Assembly: GCA_029194535.1 (NCBI GenBank)
Contig: JARFXR010000001.1
Coordinates: 496,001-560,000 of the forward strand
Source: Nitrospira sp.
Lineage (GTDB): Bacteria > Nitrospirota > Nitrospiria > Nitrospirales > Nitrospiraceae
Direction: 5' to 3'
Length of the DNA: 64,000 nucleotides
Made by a program: the position numbers and the translations under genes. The first letter of the stretch is position 1; every line of letters starts with the position of its first letter. Below the pieces are notes generated by a model. That model had not been told where the DNA came from, searched no databases, and saw only the letters and a program-made list of their open reading frames with translations. Shown here piece after piece: positions 16,837-25,740 of this stretch.

Positions 16837-17193
16837 CTATTTCTTCTGCGCGCGAGCTTTCACACTGTTGATGTAGTCCGTGATCGCGCCCTCCACTTCG
16901 ATCGGAGCGAGCGGCCGGTCGTGCGTCTCGCTTTCATCCACCAGATAACGGTCCTGCTCCTTTTCCTGCCTGACGACCACCGTATTTTCCGGCGTCACCT
17001 CCACGAGCATGTACCACTCGCGCGTCCCCTGGGTGATGACGACTTCCTTGCCGAGCCCCTTCTTCGTGATCTCGATCTGGAGTTCATCAGGCCCGGCGCA
17101 GGCATATGTTGGAACGAGGAAAGCGGTCAGAAAACATAGCAACACCGCCGGGCGTGACCAATGCTGGCTCTGCACGAGTGCGATGATCGGCAT
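16837..17193 (-). CDS. Small exported protein of unknown function
   Basis: 118 residues from ATG 17193 (an upstream in-frame start at 17220 precedes the signal peptide unnaturally). The hydrophobic segment 'PAVLLCFLTAFLVPTYACAG' looks like a signal peptide or lipoprotein signal. The mature part reads 'ELQIEITKKGLGKEVVITQGTREWYMLVEVTPENTVVVRQ', predicted beta-rich, then a charged helical tail. No family recognised. It probably shares a transcript with the DsrE-like gene downstream. Confidence 0.6.
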   Translation of the reverse strand: MPIIALVQSQHWSRPAVLLCFLTAFLVPTYACAGPDELQIEITKKGLGKEVVITQGTREWYMLVEVTPENTVVVRQEKEQDRYLVDESETHDRPLAPIEVEGAITDYINSVKARAQKK

Positions 17194-17290
17194 GCAGGAA
17201 TTATAGCGTCCGTGTCGCATGCAGTAAACACGGGCCCGCGCGGCTCATCGGCTTGAGTGCCCGTAGGTCGCGTGTTAGGATGCCGACCCC

Positions 17291-17722
17291 ATGGATTGGC
17301 TCCTTTCGACGGTGGGGCAGGTCGTCTCGACGGACACATTGATCGCGTTGACGGTCCTCTCGCTGGTGTTTTTTGTCGGTACACTCATCGCCATTCCGTT
17401 CATCCTGGTGCGCCTTCCGGCGGACTATTTCGATGTCCGGGTGCCTCGACCCTGGATGGAAAATCATCATCCCGTGCTTCGCATGGCGGGCCATCTCGTC
17501 AAGAACGTCCTGGGTGCCGTGTTCGTTTTCGTGGGGTTTTTGATGTTGTTCCTGCCGGGGCAGGGCATCCTCACGATGTTGATCGGTATCTCCATGCTCG
17601 ATTTTCCGGGTAAGCGCAGGGTGGAAGCCAAATTGATCGGTCAACCGACCATTCTGGGGGCCATCAATGCGATGCGCCGGAAATTCGAGAAACCTCCGCT
17701 TGTGCTCGCTCCGGACTCGTAA
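17291..17722 (+). CDS. PGPGW-family membrane protein
   Basis: 143 residues with two or three membrane segments: 'ALTVLSLVFFVGTLIAIPFILV' near the N-terminus and 'VLGAVFVFVGFLMLFLPGQGILTMLIGISMLDFPGKRRVE', the signature of putative transmembrane PGPGW proteins (here PGQG). The function of the family is unknown. It stands 84 bp before polA on the same strand. Confidence 0.75.
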   Translation: MDWLLSTVGQVVSTDTLIALTVLSLVFFVGTLIAIPFILVRLPADYFDVRVPRPWMENHHPVLRMAGHLVKNVLGAVFVFVGFLMLFLPGQGILTMLIGISMLDFPGKRRVEAKLIGQPTILGAINAMRRKFEKPPLVLAPDS

Positions 17723-17806
17723 TGTGAGCCCTCCCAGCTGCCGCAGCTGCCCGGCAGGGGCGGGAGGGGAAACTGCCACGGGAGTGAACGCGGAGCCTGG
17801 CCGGCC

Positions 17807-20464
17807 ATGATTTCTACGGACCAACGACGCCGAGTGCTCTATCTGATCGACGGCAGCGCCTACGTCTATCGCGCGTTCTTTGCCCTGCCTCCGTTGAACA
17901 ATTCGAAAGGCTTCCAGACGAACGCGATCTACGGTTTCACGACGACGCTGACGAAGATCATCCGCGAGCACAAACCGGACGGACTCGCTGTGGCATTCGA
18001 TGAAAGGGGTCCGACGATTCGGCATGCGGAATTCAAGGCATACAAGGCCCAGCGACCGCCGATGCCGGAAGGAATGCAGACCCAGGTGCCCTACATCCAC
18101 CGCCTTGTCGAGGCGTTCTCGATCCCCGTCGTCCGGGAGGCCGGCTATGAAGCCGACGACCTGATCGGGACGCTGGCGCGCCAAGCCGAACATGCCGGCT
18201 ACGACGTGGTGATCGTGACGGGCGACAAAGACATGTTTCAATTGTTGACTCCGCACACCCGCATCTTCGACCCGGTCAAGAACAAATGGTCCGGCGAAGC
18301 GGAGTGCCTCGAGCGGTTCGGTGTCGAGCCGTCTCGCGTCGTCGAAGTGATGGGACTGATGGGAGACAGTACGGACAACATTCCCGGCGTGAAGGGAATC
18401 GGCGAGAAAACGGCGATCAAACTGATCGCGCAGTTCGGGACGATCGAGGATCTGCTGCGACGGGTTGAAGAAGTGACGCCGCCGCGGACCAGGACGATGC
18501 TTATCGAGCAGGCAGAGAATGCGCGCCTCAGCCGTCGGCTTGCGACCATCCAGATTGATTCCCCAGTACGATTTGATCCGACCACCTATCGGTTGCAGGA
18601 GCCGCAGACGGACCGGCTCGCTGATCTCTTTCGCGAGCTGGAATTCACGACGCTGTTGAAATCGTTGCCGTCGCCGTCCGAACCGGTTGCCGCGAGGGCG
18701 GCGGAGACTCAGGTCATCGAGGACGAGCAGGCTGCCGAACAATTTGTCAGGGACCTGCCGAAGGAAAGCCCTCTCGGGGTGCGTTGTCTCCTATCGCGCG
18801 GAACAGGAGTGAACGCTTCGATGCAGGGGATGGCGCTTTCCGCAGGAGGGATGACCGCGTTCATTCCGCTCGAGGTCCATGCCTACATGAGACCCATTAC
18901 AGCCCTGCTGCATGACGGCGCGAGAACCAAGATCGTCCATGATCTGAAGGCGACGCTGCTGGCCTTTCACCGGATTGGAGTACCCCTTGCCGGGCCGTAT
19001 TTCGACGCGATGGTTGCGGATTACCTTCTCAACCCGAACCGCCGCGACCATCAACTTGAAACCGTGGCCTTGGAAGTGTTGAATCATCGCCTCGGACAGG
19101 GGAAGGAACAGAAAGCGGTCCCGCGGAGTCTGTTCGATGCCGAAACGGGATCGCGTGAAGAGACGGCGGAAGCCGCGTCGGCGTTGGCGGGTCTCGGTCC
19201 TGTCCTGACCGAACGTCTGTCGGAACAGGGAAGTTTCAAACTGTTTCAGGACGTTGAAATGCCGCTTGTCCCGGTGCTGGTGGAAATCGAACGGAACGGA
19301 TTCTTGTTGGACGTCGAAGGTCTGCACGAGTTGAGCAAGGAATTGGAACGGGAACTCGACCGGATGATGGAGACCATCGCCGGACTGGCCGGCGGCGCGT
19401 TCAACATCAACTCTCCCAAGCAATTGGCGACCGTCTTGTTCGAACAGCTCGGGTTGAAACCGATCCGCAAGACCAAGACAGGCTACTCGACGGACGAAGA
19501 TACTCTCTCGCAACTGGCGATACAACACGAATTACCCCAGCAGATCTTGAACTATCGGAGCCTCAGCAAGCTGAAGTCCACGTATGTTGATGCCTTGCCC
19601 GAATTGGTCAATCCGGAGACCAAGCGGCTGCACACCTCGCTCAACCAGACGGTCGCCGCAACTGGCCGGCTGTCCTCTACGGATCCGAACCTCCAAAACA
19701 TTCCGGTCAAGGGCGACTATGGTCTTCGCATCCGCGAAGCCTTCATCGCACCGAAGGGCCATGAACTGCTCTGCGCCGACTACAGCCAGATCGAGCCGCG
19801 CATTCTCGCGCACCTGTCACAGGATCCCCGCTTGATCAGCGTATTCACCAAGGGGGAAGATATCCACATGGCGACCGCCATGGAGATCTTCAATCTACCG
19901 GCCGGTCAGATCACACGCGACATGCGGCGTGTCGCCAAGACTGTGGTCTTCGGCATCGTCTACGGCATCAGCCCCTTCGGGCTGTCGCAGAATATCGGTG
20001 TATCGCAGGCCGAGGCGAAGAAATACATCGAAACGTTTTTTGAGAAGTTCGCGGCGGTGCGGGCGCTCATGGACCGGAACATCGCGGAGGGCAAGGAAAA
20101 GGGCTACACGACGACGATCCTCGGCCGCCGCCGGCCCATTCCTGAGCTTCAGAGCAGTGATCCAATCCAGCGCAGCTTCGGCGAACGTATGGCCGTGAAC
20201 AGCCCGATTCAAGGATCCGCCGCCGACCTGATCAAGGTCGCCATGATCAACGTGCACCGGAGAGTTCATAAGGAGCTGCCGCATACCAAGATGATTCTTC
20301 AGGTCCACGATGAATTGATCTTTGAGGTTCCGGAACAAGCAGTGGATGAAGCCAAGCGCCTGGTCAAGAGCGAGATGGAAGGGGTCGGGAGGGCACTCGG
20401 CCTGTCGGTGCCGCTGAAAGTTGATCTAGGGGCGGGCAGGAATTGGCGAGCGGCCCATCCGTGA
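17807..20464 (+). CDS. polA: DNA polymerase I
   Basis: 885 residues. 5'-nuclease domain about 1-290 ('LYLIDGSAYVYRAFFALP', 'GYEADDLIGTLA', 'TGDKDMFQLL', 'GLMGDSTDNIPGVKGIGEKTAIKL'). Degenerate 3'-5' exonuclease region about 305-490. Polymerase domain about 500-885, with motif A 'DYSQIEPRILAHLS' (near 658), motif B 'RRVAKTVVFGIVYGISPFGLSQ' and motif C 'QVHDELIFEVP' (near 833). In the middle domain the DxE of motif I is missing (segment 'LGVRCLLSRGTG') and motif II reads 'HDLKAT' instead of NxKxD, so proofreading is probably absent. Pro follows the motif A Glu, where Leu is usual. Functions: Okazaki fragment maturation and repair. Confidence 0.95.
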   Translation: MISTDQRRRVLYLIDGSAYVYRAFFALPPLNNSKGFQTNAIYGFTTTLTKIIREHKPDGLAVAFDERGPTIRHAEFKAYKAQRPPMPEGMQTQVPYIHRLVEAFSIPVVREAGYEADDLIGTLARQAEHAGYDVVIVTGDKDMFQLLTPHTRIFDPVKNKWSGEAECLERFGVEPSRVVEVMGLMGDSTDNIPGVKGIGEKTAIKLIAQFGTIEDLLRRVEEVTPPRTRTMLIEQAENARLSRRLATIQIDSPVRFDPTTYRLQEPQTDRLADLFRELEFTTLLKSLPSPSEPVAARAAETQVIEDEQAAEQFVRDLPKESPLGVRCLLSRGTGVNASMQGMALSAGGMTAFIPLEVHAYMRPITALLHDGARTKIVHDLKATLLAFHRIGVPLAGPYFDAMVADYLLNPNRRDHQLETVALEVLNHRLGQGKEQKAVPRSLFDAETGSREETAEAASALAGLGPVLTERLSEQGSFKLFQDVEMPLVPVLVEIERNGFLLDVEGLHELSKELERELDRMMETIAGLAGGAFNINSPKQLATVLFEQLGLKPIRKTKTGYSTDEDTLSQLAIQHELPQQILNYRSLSKLKSTYVDALPELVNPETKRLHTSLNQTVAATGRLSSTDPNLQNIPVKGDYGLRIREAFIAPKGHELLCADYSQIEPRILAHLSQDPRLISVFTKGEDIHMATAMEIFNLPAGQITRDMRRVAKTVVFGIVYGISPFGLSQNIGVSQAEAKKYIETFFEKFAAVRALMDRNIAEGKEKGYTTTILGRRRPIPELQSSDPIQRSFGERMAVNSPIQGSAADLIKVAMINVHRRVHKELPHTKMILQVHDELIFEVPEQAVDEAKRLVKSEMEGVGRALGLSVPLKVDLGAGRNWRAAHP

Positions 20465-20767
20465 AGCGGAATACAGCAAGCCTGTCTACTCCGCTCCGCC
20501 TTTCAGCTCGACCACGCTAAGGCGCTCCTCCGCCGGATGCCGATACTTGCGTCATTCCAAGCTGCGCTGGCATGGAGCTTCGAATATCGGCATCGCCAGC
20601 CTGGTGGCTGGTCGCGTCTGTTCGGCCCCAGTGGTGTCCGATCCTCAACGCAAGCCGCAACGCAGATCGGGGTTGCCGTACCCGAAGAGGCAGAGGGAGG
20701 GCGTGAGCGGAACGCGAAAGCCTGGTGGATGGTGCTTGTCTGAAACCAACGACAAATAGGAGGATCT
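20465..20767. other. Gene-poor interval (303 bp)
   Basis: No supported gene. Short open frames exist here (for example 20537-20743 plus) but have no domain, signal peptide or clear SD. The last 15 bp include AGGAGG, the SD of the gene at 20768. Confidence 0.5.
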
Positions 20768-21025
20768 ATGAATCGGGATCGACTTTCTATCGTCGCGATT
20801 TCGGTCGCAGCTAGCCTGTTTGCCACATTGACAATGCAGGTGCTGTGGCAGCCGTTTTCGGTGAGGGCGCAGGAGACAAAGCGATTCCAATATCGCATCG
20901 TCGAGGTGTTGCACGACACGGATTCCATGCAGCAAGCCTTGAACGAGTTCGGGAATGGAGGATGGGAGTTGGTCGCAGTGAGCGCCGGGAACCTCACGTC
21001 CCCGAAGCTGATCTTTAAGAAATAG
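20768..21025 (+). CDS. Small exported DUF4177-like protein
   Basis: 85 residues, with AGGAGG 6 bp before the ATG. The N-terminal hydrophobic segment (LSIVAISVAASLFATLTMQVL) is a signal peptide or anchor. The rest, 'RFQYRIVEVLHDTDSMQQALNEFGNGGWELVAVSAGN...KLIFKK', follows the DUF4177 pattern (YkvV...LN..G.eGWELv). Such proteins are widespread small domains without an assigned activity. Confidence 0.7.
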   Translation: MNRDRLSIVAISVAASLFATLTMQVLWQPFSVRAQETKRFQYRIVEVLHDTDSMQQALNEFGNGGWELVAVSAGNLTSPKLIFKK

Positions 21026-21170
21026 CCGGGCGCCGCGCTCGACGCTCGCCGACAAGTCGGGCCGTGACTGCAATTCCTCGTCTTCTAATCCGTGAAATGT
21101 GCTCAGACCGGTGGCCGGCACGCGGAGGGGGGCTCGGGCCCCACTCCACGCAGGCCGCCAGAGGACTGTG

Positions 21171-21584
21171 TCAGTCGACCAACCGCATGACTTGTTGACC
21201 TGAAGAGAACATCGATGTCGCGACTTTGCTGCCGTTCATCGAGACATGAATGTCGATCGAGACGCCGCCGTTGGCGCGGAGCGCACCACCGTTGATTCGA
21301 TCGAGAAAGTCCATCTTTTGTTCCCGATCCATCCGGGCCCAACCCTTGTGATCCACTTCGACGCTCAATGACGCATCCGGTACGGTTTCGGCGGCCAGCA
21401 TTGGGTCGGCAAACCCGGGTCCTTGCAGATAGCGCGCCGCCAAAGCCACTGCTTTGGTGCGTTCGCCCCCATCCTTTGCGGCTCGAGCCGGCGCAGCTTG
21501 TGCCGCCGGGTTGGTGAATGCGAGCAAGAGCGTCAACGTGATTGCTGAGCCGATGAACCGTGAAACAGTATTCACACCACGCAT
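21171..21584 (-). CDS. Exported protein of unknown function
   Basis: 137 residues from ATG 21584, preceded by TGGAGGACAGGG; a longer in-frame extension to 21770 has no support. Signal peptide about 1-30 ('FIGSAITLTLLLAFTNPAAQA'). The mature protein contains 'ALAARYLQGPGFADPMLAAETVPDASLSVEVDHKGWARMDREQKMDFLDRINGG', followed by a beta-rich end ('GVSIDIHVSMNGSKVATSMFSSGQQVMRL'). No family recognised. Confidence 0.6.
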   Translation of the reverse strand: MRGVNTVSRFIGSAITLTLLLAFTNPAAQAAPARAAKDGGERTKAVALAARYLQGPGFADPMLAAETVPDASLSVEVDHKGWARMDREQKMDFLDRINGGALRANGGVSIDIHVSMNGSKVATSMFSSGQQVMRLVD

Positions 21585-21935
21585 TCCCTGTCCTCCATAG
21601 ATGATGAATGATAAAGAAAAACGTGAACGGAACGTCCTTCGAGCCCGTTGATCGCTGGCTATCCCGTCATGCCCCCTCCCTTCCGGCCTGCAAAAAAGCC
21701 GGACGCGAGAGGAGCAAACTTCGGGCCCGGGACGATCAGTAGCGTCCCGTAAGGTTAAAAATAAATTCAACGGGTTGCAGAGGGGCTGTCGTCACGCGTT
21801 GCGATCGGGCCGGCGAGACCTTCGAAAAACGACACTTACAGCCCGAAAATGTTCAGGGGGTTTCAAGTCGGAAGGACGATGCGACGATCCTGGGAGAGAC
21901 AAAGGTATGTCTAGAATGTCGTTCGGCTGACGCAG
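21585..21935. other. Gene-poor interval (351 bp)
   Basis: This holds the 5' region of the minus-strand gene at 21171-21584, including an AT-rich stretch near 21755-21770 that could contain its promoter, and a CCGGC/GCCGG hairpin near 21684-21703. I see no coding region. Confidence 0.4.
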
Positions 21936-23207
21936 CTAGGGCGAACCGTACAGGAGCTTCACAATCTGCGCGGTGTTGAAGAGCATCGCATCGCGATGCG
22001 TATAGGCCGCGTGGCCATAGTAATGATCCCGCGGATTGGTCGAGCCCGAGGAATCCTTGTAATCAACCAGCAGACATCGCCCTTCGGCAGGAAAGCGCAC
22101 CGCCCGGCGTGCACATTCAAGCCACCGCTCGAACCCGTCGTAGGGCTCAACCAACTCCCAAATCGCCTTGTTGGCGCCGGTCGCCAATTCCGTCGACGGC
22201 AACGCATCGCTGCCCGCGACGGCGAGCGCTTGCACATAATCGCCTCCCCATGCAATCGGCATTTCCATGGTGATCTGGGGCAGTTCCATTTTTGAAAGCC
22301 AGCCTTTGCCATCGGTCCGCAGATTGCGGTGATTCACCACGTGCAGGAGGGCTCCTAGACCTGACGGGTCCCAGCCGTACCGGACCGGGGTTCCGAACGT
22401 CACGACGTCCACCGTCGCGCCGTTCAAGAAGGAGCCTGATTCGAGGTGCGGCCCTATTCGGGTGATCGCGGCCGCAACATCCGCTAGCCCGGCCTGTGCG
22501 GCATAGCCGGAGAGAATCCCGAGCAATGCGGGCCGTCCCGTGACGGGACTCGGACAAAGGAGATTCGATGTCAGCGCGAGGACCAATCCGGCCTGTCCGT
22601 GCGCCTGGATCAGCACGCGGTGTCCAGTGGTCAGACGCTGTTGCATCGCGAGTGTTCGCAACGAGTCGAGCAGGCGGACCGCGGCAATGGCGCGGCCTAG
22701 ATGATGGTGTTCCGAGGCCCACAGTTGACGGTGGCACGAGATGGAGTCTGCGACCGACCGGTTGACGGCCTTGGCGTAGAGATTGACGTCGGCTTCTGTG
22801 AAATTTCCGGCGTCTTTGACCTGGTGGTCGAGTACGTGCCGGGTCGGAGCATCGTCGCGGAGTGGGAGAATGAGGCCATTAGGAAGAGGCGGGATACCGT
22901 TGCTTTCCGGGCGCATAGCGGCAAGCAAGGCATCGAGCCCGGAGACGCCGCGCGAATAGCCTCGCTTGAGACCGCCGACCTGATCTAGTCGCTGCATGCC
23001 AAAAAGGTCCGTTCCGTGGATCGAGCCGTGCACGAACAGAATGGCCCTCACCCCTGCCTGGGCAAGGTATGCACCCTGTTCGGCCATCGTCTCCGTCCAG
23101 GCCGGAGTCTCCGGTGCCGGCGCGGTCGTCAAGTCGACGGTCGCCAGTCTGGTTCCGGGGCTCTTGCGCGACAGTTCGTCGTGCTGAAAATTGTTCTCGA
23201 TGGGCAT
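21936..23207 (-). CDS. Alpha/beta-hydrolase-like protein lacking the nucleophile Ser
   Basis: 423 residues, no signal peptide. 'AILFVHGSIHGTDLFG' (residues 55-70) looks like the oxyanion-hole strand of a lipase-type alpha/beta hydrolase, and 'HRVLIQAHGQAGLVLAL' (196-212) like its nucleophile elbow, normally GHSxGG. Here the Ser is Gly204, so esterase activity by the usual mechanism is unlikely. A 'VDVVTFGTPVRYGWDPSGLGALLHVVNHRN' stretch resembles the 'tfGtP...wG' region of lipases, and 'YGHAAYTHRDAMLFNTAQIVKLL' may carry the His. Function unknown. The start ATG at 23207 has no clear SD. Confidence 0.65.
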   Translation of the reverse strand: MPIENNFQHDELSRKSPGTRLATVDLTTAPAPETPAWTETMAEQGAYLAQAGVRAILFVHGSIHGTDLFGMQRLDQVGGLKRGYSRGVSGLDALLAAMRPESNGIPPLPNGLILPLRDDAPTRHVLDHQVKDAGNFTEADVNLYAKAVNRSVADSISCHRQLWASEHHHLGRAIAAVRLLDSLRTLAMQQRLTTGHRVLIQAHGQAGLVLALTSNLLCPSPVTGRPALLGILSGYAAQAGLADVAAAITRIGPHLESGSFLNGATVDVVTFGTPVRYGWDPSGLGALLHVVNHRNLRTDGKGWLSKMELPQITMEMPIAWGGDYVQALAVAGSDALPSTELATGANKAIWELVEPYDGFERWLECARRAVRFPAEGRCLLVDYKDSSGSTNPRDHYYGHAAYTHRDAMLFNTAQIVKLLYGSP

Positions 23208-23263
23208 GGGCAGCTATCTACCCCAAGAGGAGACCGAAGTGCAACGTGCGAAGGTCACGCCTC

Positions 23264-23797
23264 TCAGCGGGAGAAGGTCGGCGAGGACTCAGAATGCGTC
23301 GGAGGGGGCCGCAGATATTTTTTCGACATGACAGCGGTGGCGGTGCAGGTGTGGGAGGCTTCGTCGATCTGCCGGTCCACGATCATCACGCCTTGAAGGT
23401 ATTCCTCTGCGATTTCCTCGCGAGTGAGCTCGATGTCTTGATCGGCCTCATGGCCGCTCCGTTCTCGCAAGCGGTCCACCATGTGTTCCTTTACCAAGAT
23501 GCGGATCTGTTTGGCGATTTCAGTCCGCGCCGACAGTTCCGATACTCGCCGGCACACGCTCGGTCCCTTGGCCATGTCGCCTTGACCGGTGCCGATCAGG
23601 TACTGGTCCGGAGGGTACGTGGATTTCTGGTTGCCGCGTGGCGGGGCCGGGACGGTCGGCGGCGGGAGGCGACTGAGCGATTGTTCGGCTTGGGATCGGA
23701 CCTCGTCCTGGTCGAGCGCAGCAGCTTCTACCGGCCATAGGACGGCCCAGGCCACGAGGCTGAAGATTCCGACCAGGCATACCGGCCTGTTTCCCAT
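23264..23797 (-). CDS. Exported LPP20-like protein
   Basis: 177 residues from ATG 23797, with GGGAGGTAAGG upstream. Signal segment 'VCLVGIFSLVAWAVLWPVEA'. The mature region 'YPPDQYLIGTGQGDMAKGPSVCRRVSELSARTEIAKQIRILVKEHMVDRLRERSG' resembles the LPP20-type pattern (YLvGvGeG....A...A.a.L...i.v.v) found in envelope lipoproteins. No lipobox is seen. It follows a tiny gene by 7 bp and may be translated together with it. Confidence 0.65.
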   Translation of the reverse strand: MGNRPVCLVGIFSLVAWAVLWPVEAAALDQDEVRSQAEQSLSRLPPPTVPAPPRGNQKSTYPPDQYLIGTGQGDMAKGPSVCRRVSELSARTEIAKQIRILVKEHMVDRLRERSGHEADQDIELTREEIAEEYLQGVMIVDRQIDEASHTCTATAVMSKKYLRPPPTHSESSPTFSR

Positions 23798-23804
23798 CGC
23801 CGCC

Positions 23805-24026
23805 TTACCTCCCGTTGCCGCCGCTTCGAGCTGCCGGAGCGACGGTTCGAATACCGAGCCATTCCAATGCGTCCCTCGTGTCCCGGTCTCCAATCCGAAG
23901 TTCCCCTTGTGACACGACCAGTCGGATTTCGCCCGGCGCCGGAGGGGGCATGATGATGGGGGCGGCGAGAACGGAGAACATGCAGAGGGAGAATCGAGGA
24001 GGCCAGCGCGTTGGGCGAGCGGTCAT
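23805..24026 (-). CDS. Possible small exported protein
   Basis: 73 residues: a basic N-terminus, a short hydrophobic segment ('FSLCMFSVLAAPIIMPPP') and a 40-residue tail. It ends 7 bp before the LPP20-like gene and overlaps that gene's SD region, which is consistent with an operon. The SD before ATG 24026 is weak (GGGGTGA) and I recognise no family, so it may not be real. Confidence 0.35.
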   Translation of the reverse strand: MTARPTRWPPRFSLCMFSVLAAPIIMPPPAPGEIRLVVSQGELRIGDRDTRDALEWLGIRTVAPAARSGGNGR

Positions 24027-24233
24027 AGCGTCACCCCGATCATGCGGACTTGCGGATCATGGGAGAGGAAGCGTCAGGAGGCACCGAACGTGTTGAGCAT
24101 AACATCCGCACGCCCGTTAGGAAAGCCGTGCCGCCGGAATCCCGGCGCCCGACTCGGCGGCTTGCCTTCCTGAAATTTCGCATGCTAAGGTACGATTTTC
24201 ATTTTTTGAGTCTCAGGAGGCGAAACTCGCATC

Positions 24234-25247
24234 ATGTCCTACCCGCGAATCCTCTTGATCGGTGTCGCGCTAGCGTTGTTCGTTCTTGAAACGGCTTCCG
24301 CAACCTCGAAGCCCTCAGGAGCATCCCTGGTGCCGGGAACGCCTCCACCCGCCCCACTCACCGAACACGTGATCCTGTTCGTGCTGGAAGGGTTCAGTCA
24401 CCATTCGCTCACAGGCGGCACGATGCCGACCCTGAACCGCCTGGTTAAGGAAGGCTCGGTGACGTGGTCTGCGACCTCGGTCAAGCCGGCGCTGCGCCTG
24501 CCGACCATGGCGTCGTTGATCACCGGCATGCCCGTCGAAAAACACGGCATTACATGGAATGTGTTTGAGTTCAGTCGCGGTTACCCGCGGGCTCCCAGCG
24601 TCTTCGACTATCTCGACCTGAGCGGCGGCCGCGACAGCGCGATCTTTTTCATGGACGAGGCCCTCTATCAGCTCGCCAGGCCGGAGCCGTATACCGACTA
24701 TCAGATGTGTGGACCGCTGAAGCCGGAGTGTAACCCGGATCGACTGGTGTCCTATATCAAGCAGTATTTTAAGAAGGCGACCAGCGGCCACGGGTACGGT
24801 CATGCGATCCTGTCGCTGCCGCATTTCTTGGTCGTGCATCTTCCGGAAGCCGGTCGGGTCGGCGCGGCCCGCGGTTGGGAATCGAAGGAATATCGCGAAG
24901 CGCTGCGGACGGTGGACAAAGCGATGGCCTCCGTTCTCGACCTGTACAAGGAGCAGGGGCTCTTGAAACGTACGACCATATTCGTTACGTCGTTGAGCGA
25001 GGAAGGCAGGGACGCGAGTCAGAAAGAAGCAGACGGCGTGACCCCGGTCGTTCCCTGGATCGCCTCCGGAGTTGGCATCAAGCAGGGGCACGCCATTCAT
25101 CAGCCCGTGTCGATCATCGATACGGGGGCGACGGTGATGCGCAGCCTCGGGTTGCAAACCCATACGGAATGGGAGAGCCGCTCGGTAGAAGAAATTTTCC
25201 AATATGCCTTCATCCCGGCCGAGCCGAATTCGAGCGTACCTCAGTAA
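24234..25247 (+). CDS. Exported phosphodiesterase/sulfatase-fold protein with altered metal ligands
   Basis: 337 residues; CAGGAGG lies upstream. Signal peptide about 1-23. The layout follows type I phosphodiesterase/nucleotide pyrophosphatases of the alkaline phosphatase superfamily: 'HVILFVLEGFSHHSLTGGTMPTLNRLVKEG', 'RLPTMASLITGMPVEKHGITWN', 'PSVFDYL', and 'VVHLPEAGRVGAARGWESKEYREALRTVDKAM'. Family members use Asp in 'iDGlr' and an Asp-His pair in 'vvSDHGM'; here these read LEGF (Glu52) and 'FVTSLSEEGRD', so the Asp-His ligands are lost. Thr91 or Ser94 could still be the nucleophile. It may be a pseudoenzyme. The next gene starts 4 bp later. Confidence 0.75.
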   Translation: MSYPRILLIGVALALFVLETASATSKPSGASLVPGTPPPAPLTEHVILFVLEGFSHHSLTGGTMPTLNRLVKEGSVTWSATSVKPALRLPTMASLITGMPVEKHGITWNVFEFSRGYPRAPSVFDYLDLSGGRDSAIFFMDEALYQLARPEPYTDYQMCGPLKPECNPDRLVSYIKQYFKKATSGHGYGHAILSLPHFLVVHLPEAGRVGAARGWESKEYREALRTVDKAMASVLDLYKEQGLLKRTTIFVTSLSEEGRDASQKEADGVTPVVPWIASGVGIKQGHAIHQPVSIIDTGATVMRSLGLQTHTEWESRSVEEIFQYAFIPAEPNSSVPQ

Positions 25248-25251
25248 CACG

Positions 25252-25701
25252 ATGACGTGCCCCGCGACTATCAGCGCGAAGCGTGGTCTCGGCATAGGAT
25301 GGCTCTCGAGCCTGACGGGAGGTGTGGTGCTATGGTGTGCCGTGGGAGAGGCCGGACCGCCGGCGGCGTACACGACCGAGCATCCGATCACAATCGACGC
25401 GACCGTGTTGGATCCTCCGTCCTGGTGGCAGGTCCCCGGCGTTACGCCGTCGATCTACAATTCGGATCCGGAATCGATGGACGCGTACAAGACGACGGAC
25501 AAGCGGACGCTGGCGCTGAAGCCGGGGAAGTATAAGTTCGTGAGTTTTACGTTTGATTTTCCGTTCTCGGTCAATCTGGAAGGGAAGATCGAGTTCGCGG
25601 CATCCCTGGACCAGTGCGTGGGTGGGCGTGGTACGCAAACATTGCTTGTACGCTGTAAACGGACGTATCCGCACGGGGGAGAGCCCGATTACAAGTACTA
25701 A
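25252..25701 (+). CDS. Exported protein of unknown function
   Basis: 149 residues from ATG 25252, 4 bp after the preceding stop, so likely co-translated with the phosphodiesterase-like gene. The N-terminal hydrophobic segment 'IGWLSSLTGGVVLWCAVGEAG' suggests export. The mature region has 'VLDPPSWWQVPGVTPSIYNSDPESMDAYKTTDKRTLALKPGKYKFVSFTFDFPFSVNLEGKIEF', a probable beta-sandwich, and two Cys near the end. No family recognised. Confidence 0.6.
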   Translation: MTCPATISAKRGLGIGWLSSLTGGVVLWCAVGEAGPPAAYTTEHPITIDATVLDPPSWWQVPGVTPSIYNSDPESMDAYKTTDKRTLALKPGKYKFVSFTFDFPFSVNLEGKIEFAASLDQCVGGRGTQTLLVRCKRTYPHGGEPDYKY

Positions 25702-25740
25702 CGAAGCACCTTTCCGCACCCGTGGGATAGAGGAATCGTC

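Noticed and set aside
17201-18742. 513-residue minus-strand open frame
   Set aside because: Spans the PGPGW gene and the start of polA in antisense and has the same shadow composition; no SD or family.
21660-21745. Riboswitch-like sequence upstream of the exported protein at 21171-21584
   Set aside because: A CCGGC/GCCGG hairpin and GC-rich segments suggested a leader RNA, but I could not fit them to the conserved core of any class I know.
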